Source: Anianabacter salinae
Lineage (GTDB): Bacteria; Pseudomonadota; Alphaproteobacteria; Rhodobacterales; Rhodobacteraceae
Direction of reading: 5' to 3'
NCBI RefSeq assembly: GCF_019061145.1
Contig: NZ_JAHQZS010000004.1
Coordinates: 186,001 to 250,000 of the forward strand
DNA: 64,000 bases
The translations under genes were made by a program, and so were the position numbers. This document shows, piece after piece, positions 26,442-35,435 of this stretch (position 1 is its first letter; every line of letters begins with the position of its first letter). The notes below the pieces were generated by a model. The model did not search any database and was not told the origin of the DNA. It saw only the letters and a list, made by a program, of their open reading frames with translations.

Positions 26442-27443
26442 TCACATCGCCTGCAGCGCCTCGGCCAGCCGCCCGGCCCCCTGACGGTAGGGATCGACCG
26501 TCGGCAAGCCCATGCGCGCCTCGACCTCGGCCATGTAGGCCAGCGCCTCGTCCTCGCCCATCGCGGCGGTGTTGATGGCGATGCCCACCACCTCGCAGGC
26601 GGGGTTGGCCACCCGCGCCATCGGCAGCGCGGTGTCGCGCAGCGCCTCAAGCGTCGGCAGGCTGTAACCCGGCAGCCCGCGCATGTGGGTCCGCGTCGGC
26701 TCGTGGCTCAGGATCAGCGCGTCAGGCTGGCCGCCATGCACCAGCGCCATCGTCACCCCGGAATAGGACACGTGGAACAGCGATCCCTGCCCCTCGATGA
26801 TGTCCCAGTGATCGGTGTCATTGTTGGGCGTCAGCCATTCCACCGCACCCGCCATGAAATCCGCGACCACAGCGTCCAGCGGCACGCCCTCGCCGGTGAT
26901 CAGGATGCCGGTCTGCCCGGTGGCGCGGAACGACGATTTCACGCCCTGCTCCTTCAGCGCCGCATCCAGCGCCAGCGCGGTATACATCTTGCCGACCGAG
27001 CAATCCGTGCCCACCGCAAGGCAGCGCTTGCCGCTCCGCTTCACCCCGTCCGCGATCGGATACTTCACCGTCGGAATACGCACGTCATGCAGCGCGCGCC
27101 CGTTCGCCTTGGCCGCCGCGACCAGCTCCGGCTCATCCCGCAGCAGGTTGTGCAGCCCCGACGCCAGGTCGAACCCCGTCTCCAGCGCCTCGACCAGCAC
27201 GCGCTTCCACGCCGCCGAGATCACGCCGCCCCGGTTCGCCACGCCGATCACCAGCGTCTTGACGCCCGCGTCCTTCGCTTCGGCCAGCGTCATGTCGGGC
27301 AGGCCCATGTCGGCCTTGCAGCCCTCCATGCGGAACTGGCCGACGGCGTAATCGGGCCGCCAGTCGCGGATACCGCGCGCCACCTTGGCCGCCAGCGCGT
27401 CGGGCGCGTCGCCCAGGAACAGAAGATAGGGGGTCTCGATCAT
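26442..27443 (-). CDS. dgcN: D-glutamate N-acetyltransferase DgcN (DUF1611)
   Basis: A 333-residue DUF1611 protein with an N-terminal Rossmann-like domain (TLVIGVANRGG) and a C-terminal P-loop domain (VGTDCSVGK, 144-152). Further features are FRATGQTGILI, DIIEGQGSL and ALILSHEPTR. DUF1611 proteins paired with a DgcA racemase acetylate D-glutamate as the first step of D-Glu catabolism (literature knowledge of the family). The ATG at 27443 follows GGAGGA and gives the standard MIETPYLLFLG N-terminus. It lies 58 bp upstream of dgcA in the same direction. Confidence 0.85.
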   Translation of the reverse strand: MIETPYLLFLGDAPDALAAKVARGIRDWRPDYAVGQFRMEGCKADMGLPDMTLAEAKDAGVKTLVIGVANRGGVISAAWKRVLVEALETGFDLASGLHNLLRDEPELVAAAKANGRALHDVRIPTVKYPIADGVKRSGKRCLAVGTDCSVGKMYTALALDAALKEQGVKSSFRATGQTGILITGEGVPLDAVVADFMAGAVEWLTPNNDTDHWDIIEGQGSLFHVSYSGVTMALVHGGQPDALILSHEPTRTHMRGLPGYSLPTLEALRDTALPMARVANPACEVVGIAINTAAMGEDEALAYMAEVEARMGLPTVDPYRQGAGRLAEALQAM

Positions 27444-27729
27444 GTCGCGTCCTCCGGGAATGCGTTTGGTGGGAGGATAGGGCACATCACGGGAAATTCG
27501 CGTGCTTTCTGGCGCGACCTGACACCGCATGACGCAAAATTCTTCGCCAAAACCGTCACATGATCGAAGAAATGTCAGCGCCCGCAACCATACCAACAAG
27601 AACCGCGCGCCATGACCGCCAGACTCGTCTCCCGTCTTTCTGCGCCCGCGAAATCCACCCTTGCGACAGCGCGCGCAATATTCTACCGCAATGCCCAACA
27701 ATCACGACATTTCATTACACGAGGCGCCC
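27444..27729. promoter_or_regulatory. Divergent regulatory region between dgcN and mcl1
   Basis: A 286-bp gene-free region holding promoters for both directions. An inverted repeat TTGCG...CGCAA (27661-27678) about 50 bp before mcl1 could be an operator; I cannot assign a protein to it. Confidence 0.4.
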
Positions 27730-28689
27730 ATGTCCTTCCGCATCCAGCCCCAGCCCGTCGCTCGCCCGAACCGCTGCCAGTTGTTCGGCCCCGGCTCGCG
27801 CCCCGCGATCTTCGAGAAGATGGCCGCCAGCGACGCCGACGTGATCAACATCGACCTTGAGGATTCCGTCGCCCCCGACGACAAGGCGCAGGCCCGCAAG
27901 AACGTCATCGAGGCCATCGGCGACGTCGACTGGGGGAAAAAGACCCTGTCGGTGCGGATCAACGGGCTGGATACCCCCTACTGGTATCGCGACGTGGTGG
28001 ACCTTCTGGAACAGGCCAGCGACCGGCTCGACCAGATCATGATCCCCAAGGTCGGCAACGCGGGCGATCTTTACGCCGTCGATGCGCTGGTCACGGCGAT
28101 CGAGGCCGCCACGGGCCGCACGAAACGCCTCGCCTTCGAGGTCATCATCGAATCCGCCGCCGGGATCGCCCATGTCGAGGAGATCGCCGCAGGCTCGCCC
28201 CGCTTGCAGGCGATGAGCCTTGGGGCCGCCGATTTCGCCGCCTCCATGGGCATGTCCACCACCGGCATCGGCGGCACGCAGGAAAACTACTACATGCACC
28301 GCGACGGCGCGAAATACTGGTCCGACCCGTGGCACTGGGCGCAGGCCAACATCGTCGCCGCCTGCCGCACCCACGGCATCCTGCCCGTCGACGGCCCCTT
28401 CGGCGACTTCTCCGACGACGACGGCTTTCGCGCGCAGGCGCTGCGGTCGGCCACGCTGGGCATGGTCGGCAAATGGGCGATCCACCCCAAGCAGGTCGCG
28501 CTGGCGAACGAGGTCTTCACCCCCACCGACGCTGCCGTGCAGGAAGCCCGCGAGATCCTCGCCGCGATGGAGGCCGCCAAGGCCAAGGGCGAAGGCGCCA
28601 CAGTCTACAAGGGCCGCCTCGTCGACATCGCGTCCATCAAGCAGGCCGAGGGGATCGTGAAGCAGTCGGAGATGATTGCTGGGGGGTGA
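27730..28689 (+). CDS. mcl1: L-malyl-CoA/beta-methylmalyl-CoA lyase
   Basis: Cleaves beta-methylmalyl-CoA to propionyl-CoA plus glyoxylate, and malyl-CoA to acetyl-CoA plus glyoxylate, in the ethylmalonyl-CoA pathway. The 319-residue citE-like TIM-barrel enzyme starts SFRIQPQPVARPNRCQLFGP. The metal/acid ligands sit in DVINIDLEDSV and EVIIESAAGI, and the C-terminal WAIHPKQ segment is diagnostic. The length is that remembered for Rhodobacter Mcl1. An upstream in-frame start at 27661 is not supported. Works with Mcd (2.8 kb) and with PhaA/PhaB (45.8 kb). Confidence 0.93.
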   Translation: MSFRIQPQPVARPNRCQLFGPGSRPAIFEKMAASDADVINIDLEDSVAPDDKAQARKNVIEAIGDVDWGKKTLSVRINGLDTPYWYRDVVDLLEQASDRLDQIMIPKVGNAGDLYAVDALVTAIEAATGRTKRLAFEVIIESAAGIAHVEEIAAGSPRLQAMSLGAADFAASMGMSTTGIGGTQENYYMHRDGAKYWSDPWHWAQANIVAACRTHGILPVDGPFGDFSDDDGFRAQALRSATLGMVGKWAIHPKQVALANEVFTPTDAAVQEAREILAAMEAAKAKGEGATVYKGRLVDIASIKQAEGIVKQSEMIAGG

Positions 28690-29003
28690 AGGGTTGGTGG
28701 TGGGTTGGCGGACGAGAGCATCTCTCGCGTGCTGAAGACTTTGGGCGTGCAGGGCGCACATGCGGACAATGCCGGCGTCTGAGTAGAAAAAGCGAATGTA
28801 ACGATTTCGGACGGCTCGGTTTGTGGCACGAAGTCGCAGAATTTCTTTCTTTTAGTTTTTTATTGGGCTCTGTAGACTTGGCCATGCCCATCGGTAGATG
28901 ACATCTTAATTCAGGCGCGAATCGGTCCGAGGGTTACCTCATTTTCGGATTCATAAACCCCGACTAGTCTTTGGGTCAGGATTAGCTTCAGGGAGAGTGC
29001 ATA
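28690..29003. other. Gene-free, increasingly AT-rich junction region
   Basis: 314 bp without a convincing gene. The first part holds the palindrome CGAGAG-CAT-CTCTCG (28713-28727), a possible mcl1 terminator. From about 28790 base composition becomes markedly AT-richer (a T-rich tract near 28846-28864), marking the left edge of the island that carries the DUF6602 gene. No integrase, tRNA or obvious att repeat is seen. Confidence 0.6.
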
Positions 29004-29879
29004 ATGGATGGACGGAGACTGCAAGATTTTTGGAATCAGGAAGTTCTGGCGCTCCTGGCGGTGTACCGCCAGTTCGAGACCCTGCTACCTAGCCCTGCCG
29101 CAGTAGGGGCAGAACACCGCGGCGAGGATGGCCGATACGTCGAGGCCCTGCTCCGCAGTTATCTGCAAAAGTATCTTCCCAAGGATCTGGAAGTGCTGAC
29201 TGGCTTCATCTTGCGGCCAGCCGTCAAGACCGGCAAGAACACGCGTAACAGGAAGAACCAAATAGACCAGCATTCGACCCAGCTCGATATTATTGTATGT
29301 GATACCGGCACCTATCCTGTCTTTCAGCGCATGGGAGATACCGTGATCGTGCCACCTGAGGCCGTCATTGCTGTACTGTCGGTCAAAAAGAAGCTGCGCG
29401 GTGCAGATGTAGCGGCTGAATGCAAAGCGCTAGCAGCCGTAGGCCGGATTTGCCGCTCGGATGAGGTCAAGCCGCAGGAACGTCGGCGCGGGCCATTCCT
29501 TGCGCTAGTGGGAGCTAGCTCGGAACTTGCAGACACACGGGTGGCGAAGGAAAAGAAGATTTTCCAGAAACTGGAAGAACTTTACGCTGAGCCACCTACA
29601 TTCGACGACATGGTGGGCTTCATCGGTGATCTTTCGCAATGGTACGTATTCAAGGCCCGTCCGCCTGAAGAGCCAATACCAACCAATAGCGTGGCCAAAT
29701 ATCTTCATTTTTCACTAGAGAATGAGGAGCTGCATCATGGCTTTCAGTTTCTTATCTCCGGCATACTGTCGGTTTACTATGATGAAACCCGGCGGAACAT
29801 GAAACGGCCAGGATATACGTCTTTTCCTCGTTTACCAGCACAGCAACTGGGGGAAATCCCGTTCAAGGGACTTCGGTGA
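29004..29879 (+). CDS. DUF6602-like PD-(D/E)XK-type protein, probably acquired
   Basis: A 291-residue protein. The layout resembles DUF6602: a helical start, EHRGEDGRYVEALLRSYLQK (37-56), TGFIL, then QLDIIVCD (D95) and VIVPPEAVIAVLSVKKKL (113-131). This is the strand-Asp-strand-ExK arrangement of a restriction-like nuclease core. The usual Glu of ExK is S126 here, with K128 retained. The gene is far AT-richer than its surroundings and uses codons rare elsewhere in the window, so horizontal transfer is likely. SD GGGAGA precedes the ATG. It is solitary, with no visible partner. Function unknown; DUF assignment is from memory. Confidence 0.6.
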   Translation: MDGRRLQDFWNQEVLALLAVYRQFETLLPSPAAVGAEHRGEDGRYVEALLRSYLQKYLPKDLEVLTGFILRPAVKTGKNTRNRKNQIDQHSTQLDIIVCDTGTYPVFQRMGDTVIVPPEAVIAVLSVKKKLRGADVAAECKALAAVGRICRSDEVKPQERRRGPFLALVGASSELADTRVAKEKKIFQKLEELYAEPPTFDDMVGFIGDLSQWYVFKARPPEEPIPTNSVAKYLHFSLENEELHHGFQFLISGILSVYYDETRRNMKRPGYTSFPRLPAQQLGEIPFKGLR

Positions 29880-29894
29880 AAACATGGGATCATA

Positions 29895-29980
29895 GTGCTG
29901 CGTGAAAACTGCAGCACCCACTAGAATGAACAAATCAATTTTGAAAAGAAAGGGCCGCTTTGGAAACCAAAGCGGCCCTT
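29895..29980 (+). terminator. Terminator stem-loops after the DUF6602 gene
   Basis: A perfect 14-bp stem AAGGGCCGCTTTGG / CCAAAGCGGCCCTT with an AAA loop (29950-29980), preceded by a smaller GTGCTGC/GCAGCAC hairpin at 29895-29917. The larger stem is followed by AACCCGGCTTTTTCC, giving a delayed T-run. The remaining sequence to 30177 shows no gene. Confidence 0.75.
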
Positions 29981-30177
29981 AACCCGGCTTTTTCCGCTAT
30001 CAGCCATCAGGAGTGACCGGAAACACACTTTGGCTATTTCTTTGGCAAGCAGACTTCTCACCTTCACATTAGTAGTTAGAGCAGCTTGCGCAGCGCTTCA
30101 AGGGGGACTTCATTCGATGTCCCGAACTTCGTTCAAACTGTAGCACAGGTCAATTAGCCTCCAACCCTCTCTCCCCC

Positions 30178-30630
30178 CTACCCCCGCATATCCTTCGGCG
30201 AGCCCATCACCACATAGGTCGTCAGCAGGTTCACCTGCGGCAGCGCGCCCAGGACGTCTGTGTGGAACCGCTTGTAGGCGGGCAGGTCGGCGACCTCGAC
30301 GCGAAGCAAGTATTCGACGCCCCCGGTGATATTGTGGCACTCGCGCACTTCCGGCGACGCCTCGATCGCCTGTTCAAAGGCAAGCTGCGCCGCCTTGGTG
30401 TGCCGGTTCAGCCCGACCGTGACATAGGCGGTGAACCCGATCCCCGCCTTCTCGGCGCTGATGACGGCGCGGTAGCCCGCGATCACGCCCGACTTCTCCA
30501 GCACGGCGACCCGGCGCAGACAGGCCGAGGGCGACAGCCCGACCCGCTCGGCCAGCGCCAGATTGCTGATCCGGCCATCCGATTCCAGCACACGCAATAT
30601 CTTGCGGTCTATCTGGTCCAGTTCAGTCAA
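30178..30630 (-). CDS. Lrp/AsnC-family transcriptional regulator
   Basis: A 150-residue regulator: N-terminal winged helix (LDQIDRKILRVLESDGRISN, NLALAERVGLSPSACLRRV) and C-terminal RAM ligand domain (AYVTVGLNRH, then EVRECHNITGGVEYLLRVEV). It is divergent from a LysE-type exporter gene with about 70 bp between them, the usual arrangement in which the regulator senses an amino acid and controls the exporter. Confidence 0.93.
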   Translation of the reverse strand: MTELDQIDRKILRVLESDGRISNLALAERVGLSPSACLRRVAVLEKSGVIAGYRAVISAEKAGIGFTAYVTVGLNRHTKAAQLAFEQAIEASPEVRECHNITGGVEYLLRVEVADLPAYKRFHTDVLGALPQVNLLTTYVVMGSPKDMRG

Positions 30631-30702
30631 TGATTGCGTCCCTGCCTCTCTGACACCTCACTTTGCAATCTTTTGCCGCGCCAAACCAGCCAGATATTGC
30701 CC

Positions 30703-31296
30703 ATGACCTTCGACATCCTCCTTGCCCTCGCGGCCTTCTGCCTTGTCACCCTGTTCTCGCCGGGGCCGAACAACCTGATGCTCATGGCCTCGGGTGCCAA
30801 CTACGGCGTGCGCCGGTCGCTGCCGCACCTGTCGGGCGTGGCGGTGGGCTTTCCGCTGATGATCCTGCCCGTGGGCCTTGGCGTGATGCAGCTGTTCGAG
30901 GCGTTCCCACCCCTGCACCTCGCACTCAAGATCGCGTCGGTGGCGTATCTGCTGTATCTCGCGTGGAAGATCGCCCATGCGACCACCCCGAAAGAGGCCG
31001 AGGCAGGCTCGCATCCGCTCAGCTTCTTCCAGGCCGCCGCGTTCCAGTGGGTGAACCCCAAGGCGTGGTCGATGGCGCTGGGGGCAATCACGCTCTACGC
31101 GCCGGGCCGCGACATCGGGTCGATCCTGTGGATCTGCGCCGCCTTCCTTCTGATTGGCGTCGGATCTGCCCTGACGTGGACGACGCTCGGCACCGCCGTG
31201 CGCCGCCTCCTGGCCGATCCCCGCCGCCTTCAGGTCTTCAACTGGACAATGGCCGCGCTTCTGGTCGCGTCGATGGCCTTTGTCCTGATCGCCTGA
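30703..31296 (+). CDS. LysE-family amino acid exporter
   Basis: A 197-residue inner-membrane protein with six predicted helices and the LysE/RhtB signature FSPGPNNLMLMASGANYGVRR in helix 1, followed by GVAVGF and FQWVNPKAW. It likely exports an amino acid; the substrate is unknown but probably the effector of the divergent Lrp-type regulator. The start is set at the ATG at 30703, since the open frame reaches back into the regulator's promoter. Confidence 0.9.
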   Translation: MTFDILLALAAFCLVTLFSPGPNNLMLMASGANYGVRRSLPHLSGVAVGFPLMILPVGLGVMQLFEAFPPLHLALKIASVAYLLYLAWKIAHATTPKEAEAGSHPLSFFQAAAFQWVNPKAWSMALGAITLYAPGRDIGSILWICAAFLLIGVGSALTWTTLGTAVRRLLADPRRLQVFNWTMAALLVASMAFVLIA

Positions 31297-31367
31297 ACCG
31301 AAAGCCAAAGTTGCATCCCCGCCTCTCGGCAGCCATATAGCAGGGCGAACGACGCGGGAGTCCCCTG

Positions 31368-32327
<960 letters not shown>

Positions 32328-32331
32328 TCCG

Positions 32332-32886
32332 GTGGACCGGCGCCATGTCCTTGCACTGGCCGCCGCCTCGCTCGTGCTGCCCCGTGCCGCGCTGACACAG
32401 GACTGGACCACGGGCATGTTGACGCCCGCGCGCGACCTTGGCTGGACCTACCTTGCAGACACCGTCATGGGCGGCGTGTCGCAAGGACAGGCGCGCATGG
32501 AAACGGACGGGCCCGAGACCTTCATCCGCCTGACCGGCACCGTCAGCACCGCCAACCGCGGCGGATTCATACAGACCCGCACCGACCTGCCGGGTGGCCT
32601 GCCGCCCGAAACCACCGCCTTGCGCATCCGGTTGCGCGGCAATGGCGAGCGGTATTTCATCCATCTGCGCACCAGCGGCACCCGCCTGCCGTGGCAATAC
32701 TACCAGGCCGGATTCCCCACGGGGCCGGACTGGGCCGAGATCGACTTGCCGCTGTCCTCGTTCGAGCCGTCGGGCCGCCTGCTGCGCAGCAGCCCGCAAG
32801 CCGAAAGCCTGCGCTCCATCGGGCTTGTCGCCTTTGGCCGCGACCACCGCGCCGATGTGTCCCTCGCGGCGCTTGGGGCGGTCTGA
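32332..32886 (+). CDS. CIA30-domain secreted protein
   Basis: A 184-residue protein with a signal peptide (AAASLVLPRAALT) and a single CIA30 jelly-roll domain: YLADTVMGGVSQGQARM is the family hallmark, then GGFIQTRTDLPGG and WQYYQAGFPTG. CIA30 proteins in eukaryotes assemble complex I; bacterial secreted versions are carbohydrate-binding-like with unknown roles. The GTG start lies 4 bp after accA, implying cotranscription. Two hairpins follow the stop. Confidence 0.8.
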   Translation: MDRRHVLALAAASLVLPRAALTQDWTTGMLTPARDLGWTYLADTVMGGVSQGQARMETDGPETFIRLTGTVSTANRGGFIQTRTDLPGGLPPETTALRIRLRGNGERYFIHLRTSGTRLPWQYYQAGFPTGPDWAEIDLPLSSFEPSGRLLRSSPQAESLRSIGLVAFGRDHRADVSLAALGAV

Positions 32887-32887
32887 C

Positions 32888-32934
32888 CCAAATCCTCGCC
32901 GAGGATTTGGCCACAGGCTTTCATGGAAAGCCTG
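32888..32934. terminator. Paired stem-loops between CIA30 gene and plsC
   Basis: CCAAATCCTC-GCC-GAGGATTTGG (32888-32910) and CAGGCTTTC-ATG-GAAAGCCTG (32914-32934) are perfect hairpins in the gap between convergent genes. Same style as the clusters at 1832 and 63634. Confidence 0.6.
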
Positions 32935-32935
32935 C

Positions 32936-33676
32936 CTACCCCCCGAACCCAGCGTCTGCCATCAGGCGGTCCGATGCGGTCTCGATCACCTGTTCCAGCC
33001 GCACCATGAACTCGGACTGGTCCTGCCCCGGCGGGATCGGATCAAGGAACTCGACAACCGCCAGCCCCGGCTTGCGGAAGATCCCGGTGCGCGGCCAGAA
33101 CACGCCGACATTGGTGGCGGCAGGCACGCAAGGATTGCCCAGATTGGCATACAGGATGCCCGTCCCCATCTTGTAGGGCCGCGCCGCACCGGGGGCGACG
33201 CGGGTGCCTTGCGGATAGATAATCAGCTGTCCTGCCTCGCCGCGTCCTTCGGCCACCTGCTCGACCATAGCGGCCACGGCGGCGCCGCGCTTGCCCCGGT
33301 CCACGGGCACGCAGCCGATCCGCTTGGCATACCAGCCGAGGATCGGCGCCCATTGCAATTCACGCTTCATGATGAATTTCGGGCGCGGCAAGGCGTGGAC
33401 CAGCAGGATGATGTCGAAAAAGCTCTGGTGCTTGGAGGCGACGATCACCTCGCCCGACGGCACCGTGCCGCGCACTTCGGATCGCAGACCGACCATCCAG
33501 GCCGCCGTCCAGCGCACCCAGCCGCAATAGGTGTGCACCGCGCGGAACGCCCAATCGCGCGAGAAGATGGCGAAGGGCGTGAAGAACACCGCCAGCACGG
33601 CCATCATCGCGTACATCTGCACCACGAAGATCAGCGAGCGCAGCCAGCGCCAAGCCAGACTCACGGCAGGGGCCAT
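32936..33676 (-). CDS. plsC: 1-acyl-sn-glycerol-3-phosphate acyltransferase
   Basis: Acylates lysophosphatidic acid to phosphatidic acid at the inner membrane. 246 residues with an N-terminal membrane helix (FVVQMYAMMAVLAVFFTPF). The acyltransferase motifs are present: SKHQSFFDI (variant of HX4D, with the His in KHQSFFD), VPVDRGKRG and YPQGTRVAPG (usual EGTR is QGTR). Its start shares one base with the ftsX stop, so it belongs to the ftsE-ftsX operon. Ornithine-lipid acyltransferases are related alternatives. Confidence 0.88.
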   Translation of the reverse strand: MAPAVSLAWRWLRSLIFVVQMYAMMAVLAVFFTPFAIFSRDWAFRAVHTYCGWVRWTAAWMVGLRSEVRGTVPSGEVIVASKHQSFFDIILLVHALPRPKFIMKRELQWAPILGWYAKRIGCVPVDRGKRGAAVAAMVEQVAEGRGEAGQLIIYPQGTRVAPGAARPYKMGTGILYANLGNPCVPAATNVGVFWPRTGIFRKPGLAVVEFLDPIPPGQDQSEFMVRLEQVIETASDRLMADAGFGG

Positions 33677-34578
33677 CACATCAACTCCCTCAAGGCCCGG
33701 AAGGCCGCGGTGCGCGTCGCCCAGAACGCGGTCAGCGCCGCCAGCGGCGGAATGACCAGTGGCCAGAGCCAGCCCGCGCCCTGAAAGCCAAGCCCGGTCA
33801 GGAATCCGCCGCCCGTCTCCGCCCCCGGCAGAAGGGCAATGGCGATCATCGCAAGAACCGTCCCCGCCGCGGCACCGCTCAGCGCGCGCAAGGTGAACCG
33901 CCGGACAAAGGCGCGAGCGATATAAACGTCGCGCGCGCCCACCAGCCGCAGCACCCGGATTACCTGCGCATTGGCGTTCAGCGCGGCATTGGCGGCCAAG
34001 GTTATCATCGCGCCCGTCGCTGCCGCGATCAACGCCATCGACAGGATGCCCAGCAGACGCAGCCGCTCGGCCGCCCGCACCAGCGGCGCGCGCCACCTTG
34101 TGTGATCGTCCAGCACCGCGCCCGGCGCCTCGGCCTGCAATCGCAGCCGCAAGCCCTGCGCATCGTATCCGTCGCCAGTTTCGACCACCTCGATCAGTTG
34201 CGGGATCGGCAGCGTATCGACCGGCAGATCAGGGCCGAACCACGGCTCCAGCAGCGCGCGCTGCTCGGCGTCGCCCAGCGGCCGGGCCGAGGCGATGCCC
34301 GGCGTCGTCTCCAGCACCCGAAGGGCCGCCTGCGTCTGCGCCTCGACCTGTCCCATCGGCGCCGAGATGCGGACCGTCGCGGTGCGTGCCAGGGCATCGC
34401 TCCAGCGGTCGGCGAGCCGTCCGGTGGCCAGCGACAGCGCCAGCGCGAACACCGCAAGAAACGCCATCGCGGCAGCGGTGAACAGCGTCAGCCGCGCGGT
34501 GAACCCGGTGGGCGGCACCACGCGGTCGGCCTGCCGGTCGCCCGTCGCCATCGCCAGAAGATCGGCACCAAGGCTCAC
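33676..34578 (-). CDS. ftsX: Cell division protein FtsX
   Basis: Integral membrane partner of FtsE. The complex regulates peptidoglycan hydrolases at the septum. 300 residues: helix 1 (LFTAAAMAFLAVFALALSLA), a periplasmic domain (WSDALARTATVRIS to about residue 160), then three helices with the conserved VLRLVGARDVYIARAFVRRF coupling segment. The GTG start overlaps the ftsE stop by 4 bp (GTGA). Divergent at sequence level but positionally certain. Confidence 0.92.
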   Translation of the reverse strand: MSLGADLLAMATGDRQADRVVPPTGFTARLTLFTAAAMAFLAVFALALSLATGRLADRWSDALARTATVRISAPMGQVEAQTQAALRVLETTPGIASARPLGDAEQRALLEPWFGPDLPVDTLPIPQLIEVVETGDGYDAQGLRLRLQAEAPGAVLDDHTRWRAPLVRAAERLRLLGILSMALIAAATGAMITLAANAALNANAQVIRVLRLVGARDVYIARAFVRRFTLRALSGAAAGTVLAMIAIALLPGAETGGGFLTGLGFQGAGWLWPLVIPPLAALTAFWATRTAAFRALRELM

Positions 34579-35252
34579 AGGTCGGCCCCCGCAAGCTGCA
34601 CCTGCCGATTGCGGATGCGCAGGACGCGCGCCTGCGTCTGCTGCTTGGCCGCGCGGATCAGGTTGATGTCATGGGTGGCGATCAGGATCGTCTTGCCCAT
34701 GCGGTGCAGCTCGACAAGCAGTTGCAGCAGGCGCAGCGACATCTCCCAATCGACGTTGCCGGTCGGCTCGTCCGCGACGATCACCTCGGGCGCCATGATG
34801 ATCGCCCGGGCCAGCGCGGCGCGCTGGCGCTCGCCGCCCGACAGCTCGGGTGGCAGCGATCCGCGCTGTTTCGACAGACCGACCCAGGCCAGAAGCTCCT
34901 TGAGGTCCGCCGCCTCGGCCCCCGCGTCGCGCCCCGCCACGGTCAGCGGCAGCGCCACGTTCTCTTCCAGCGGCAGATGATCGAGGAACTGACAGTCCTG
35001 ATGCACGACGCCGACCCGGCGCCGCAGCCACGCGATGTCGTCGCGGCTCATCCCGCGAACGTCGCGCCCGAACAGCTCGATCCGCCCGGACGAGGGGACC
35101 AATTCGCCGTAGCACAGCTTGAGGAACGTGGTCTTGCCCGCGCCGGACGGTCCGGTGAGGAAATGGAACGACCCCTGCGGCAGCGACAGGTCGATGCCCG
35201 TCAGCAACTCGCCCCCGCCATAGCTGTAGGCCACATCCTGAAATTCGATCAC
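34575..35252 (-). CDS. ftsE: Cell division ATP-binding protein FtsE
   Basis: ABC ATPase of the FtsEX complex, 225 residues. Walker A GPSGAGKT (34-41), Q-loop VVHQDCQFLDHLPLEENVALP (typical FtsE), signature LSGGERQRAALARA, Walker B VIVADEPTGNVD and the ATHD switch His. The GTG at 35252 gives the standard N-terminus; the open frame upstream lacks a ribosome site. Leads the operon ftsE-ftsX-plsC, divergent from the zinc-ribbon gene. Confidence 0.95.
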   Translation of the reverse strand: MIEFQDVAYSYGGGELLTGIDLSLPQGSFHFLTGPSGAGKTTFLKLCYGELVPSSGRIELFGRDVRGMSRDDIAWLRRRVGVVHQDCQFLDHLPLEENVALPLTVAGRDAGAEAADLKELLAWVGLSKQRGSLPPELSGGERQRAALARAIIMAPEVIVADEPTGNVDWEMSLRLLQLLVELHRMGKTILIATHDINLIRAAKQQTQARVLRIRNRQVQLAGADL

Positions 35253-35435
35253 GCCGCCCCCTTGGCGGTGCCCTGCCCCGCACCGCCCGCCTGTTCTAGC
35301 CCCTAGCGGCAGAGCGGTGCAATCGGCAGTGCCGCCTCGTGGACCCAAGGGCTTTGAAAAGGCTCAAGCGACTGCTAGACCTACGTGTCAAGGGTTGGCA
35401 CGTTCGCGGGATGCGGATCTGAGGCGGGGCGAGGG

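Noticed and set aside
27661-28689. Longer start for mcl1 at 27661
   Set aside because: The added residues have no ribosome site and lie in the regulatory region; the ATG at 27730 matches the family N-terminus.
28713-28727. CGAGAG-CAT-CTCTCG palindrome as an att site
   Set aside because: No matching copy was seen at the other end of the AT-rich island, and it is more simply a terminator of mcl1.
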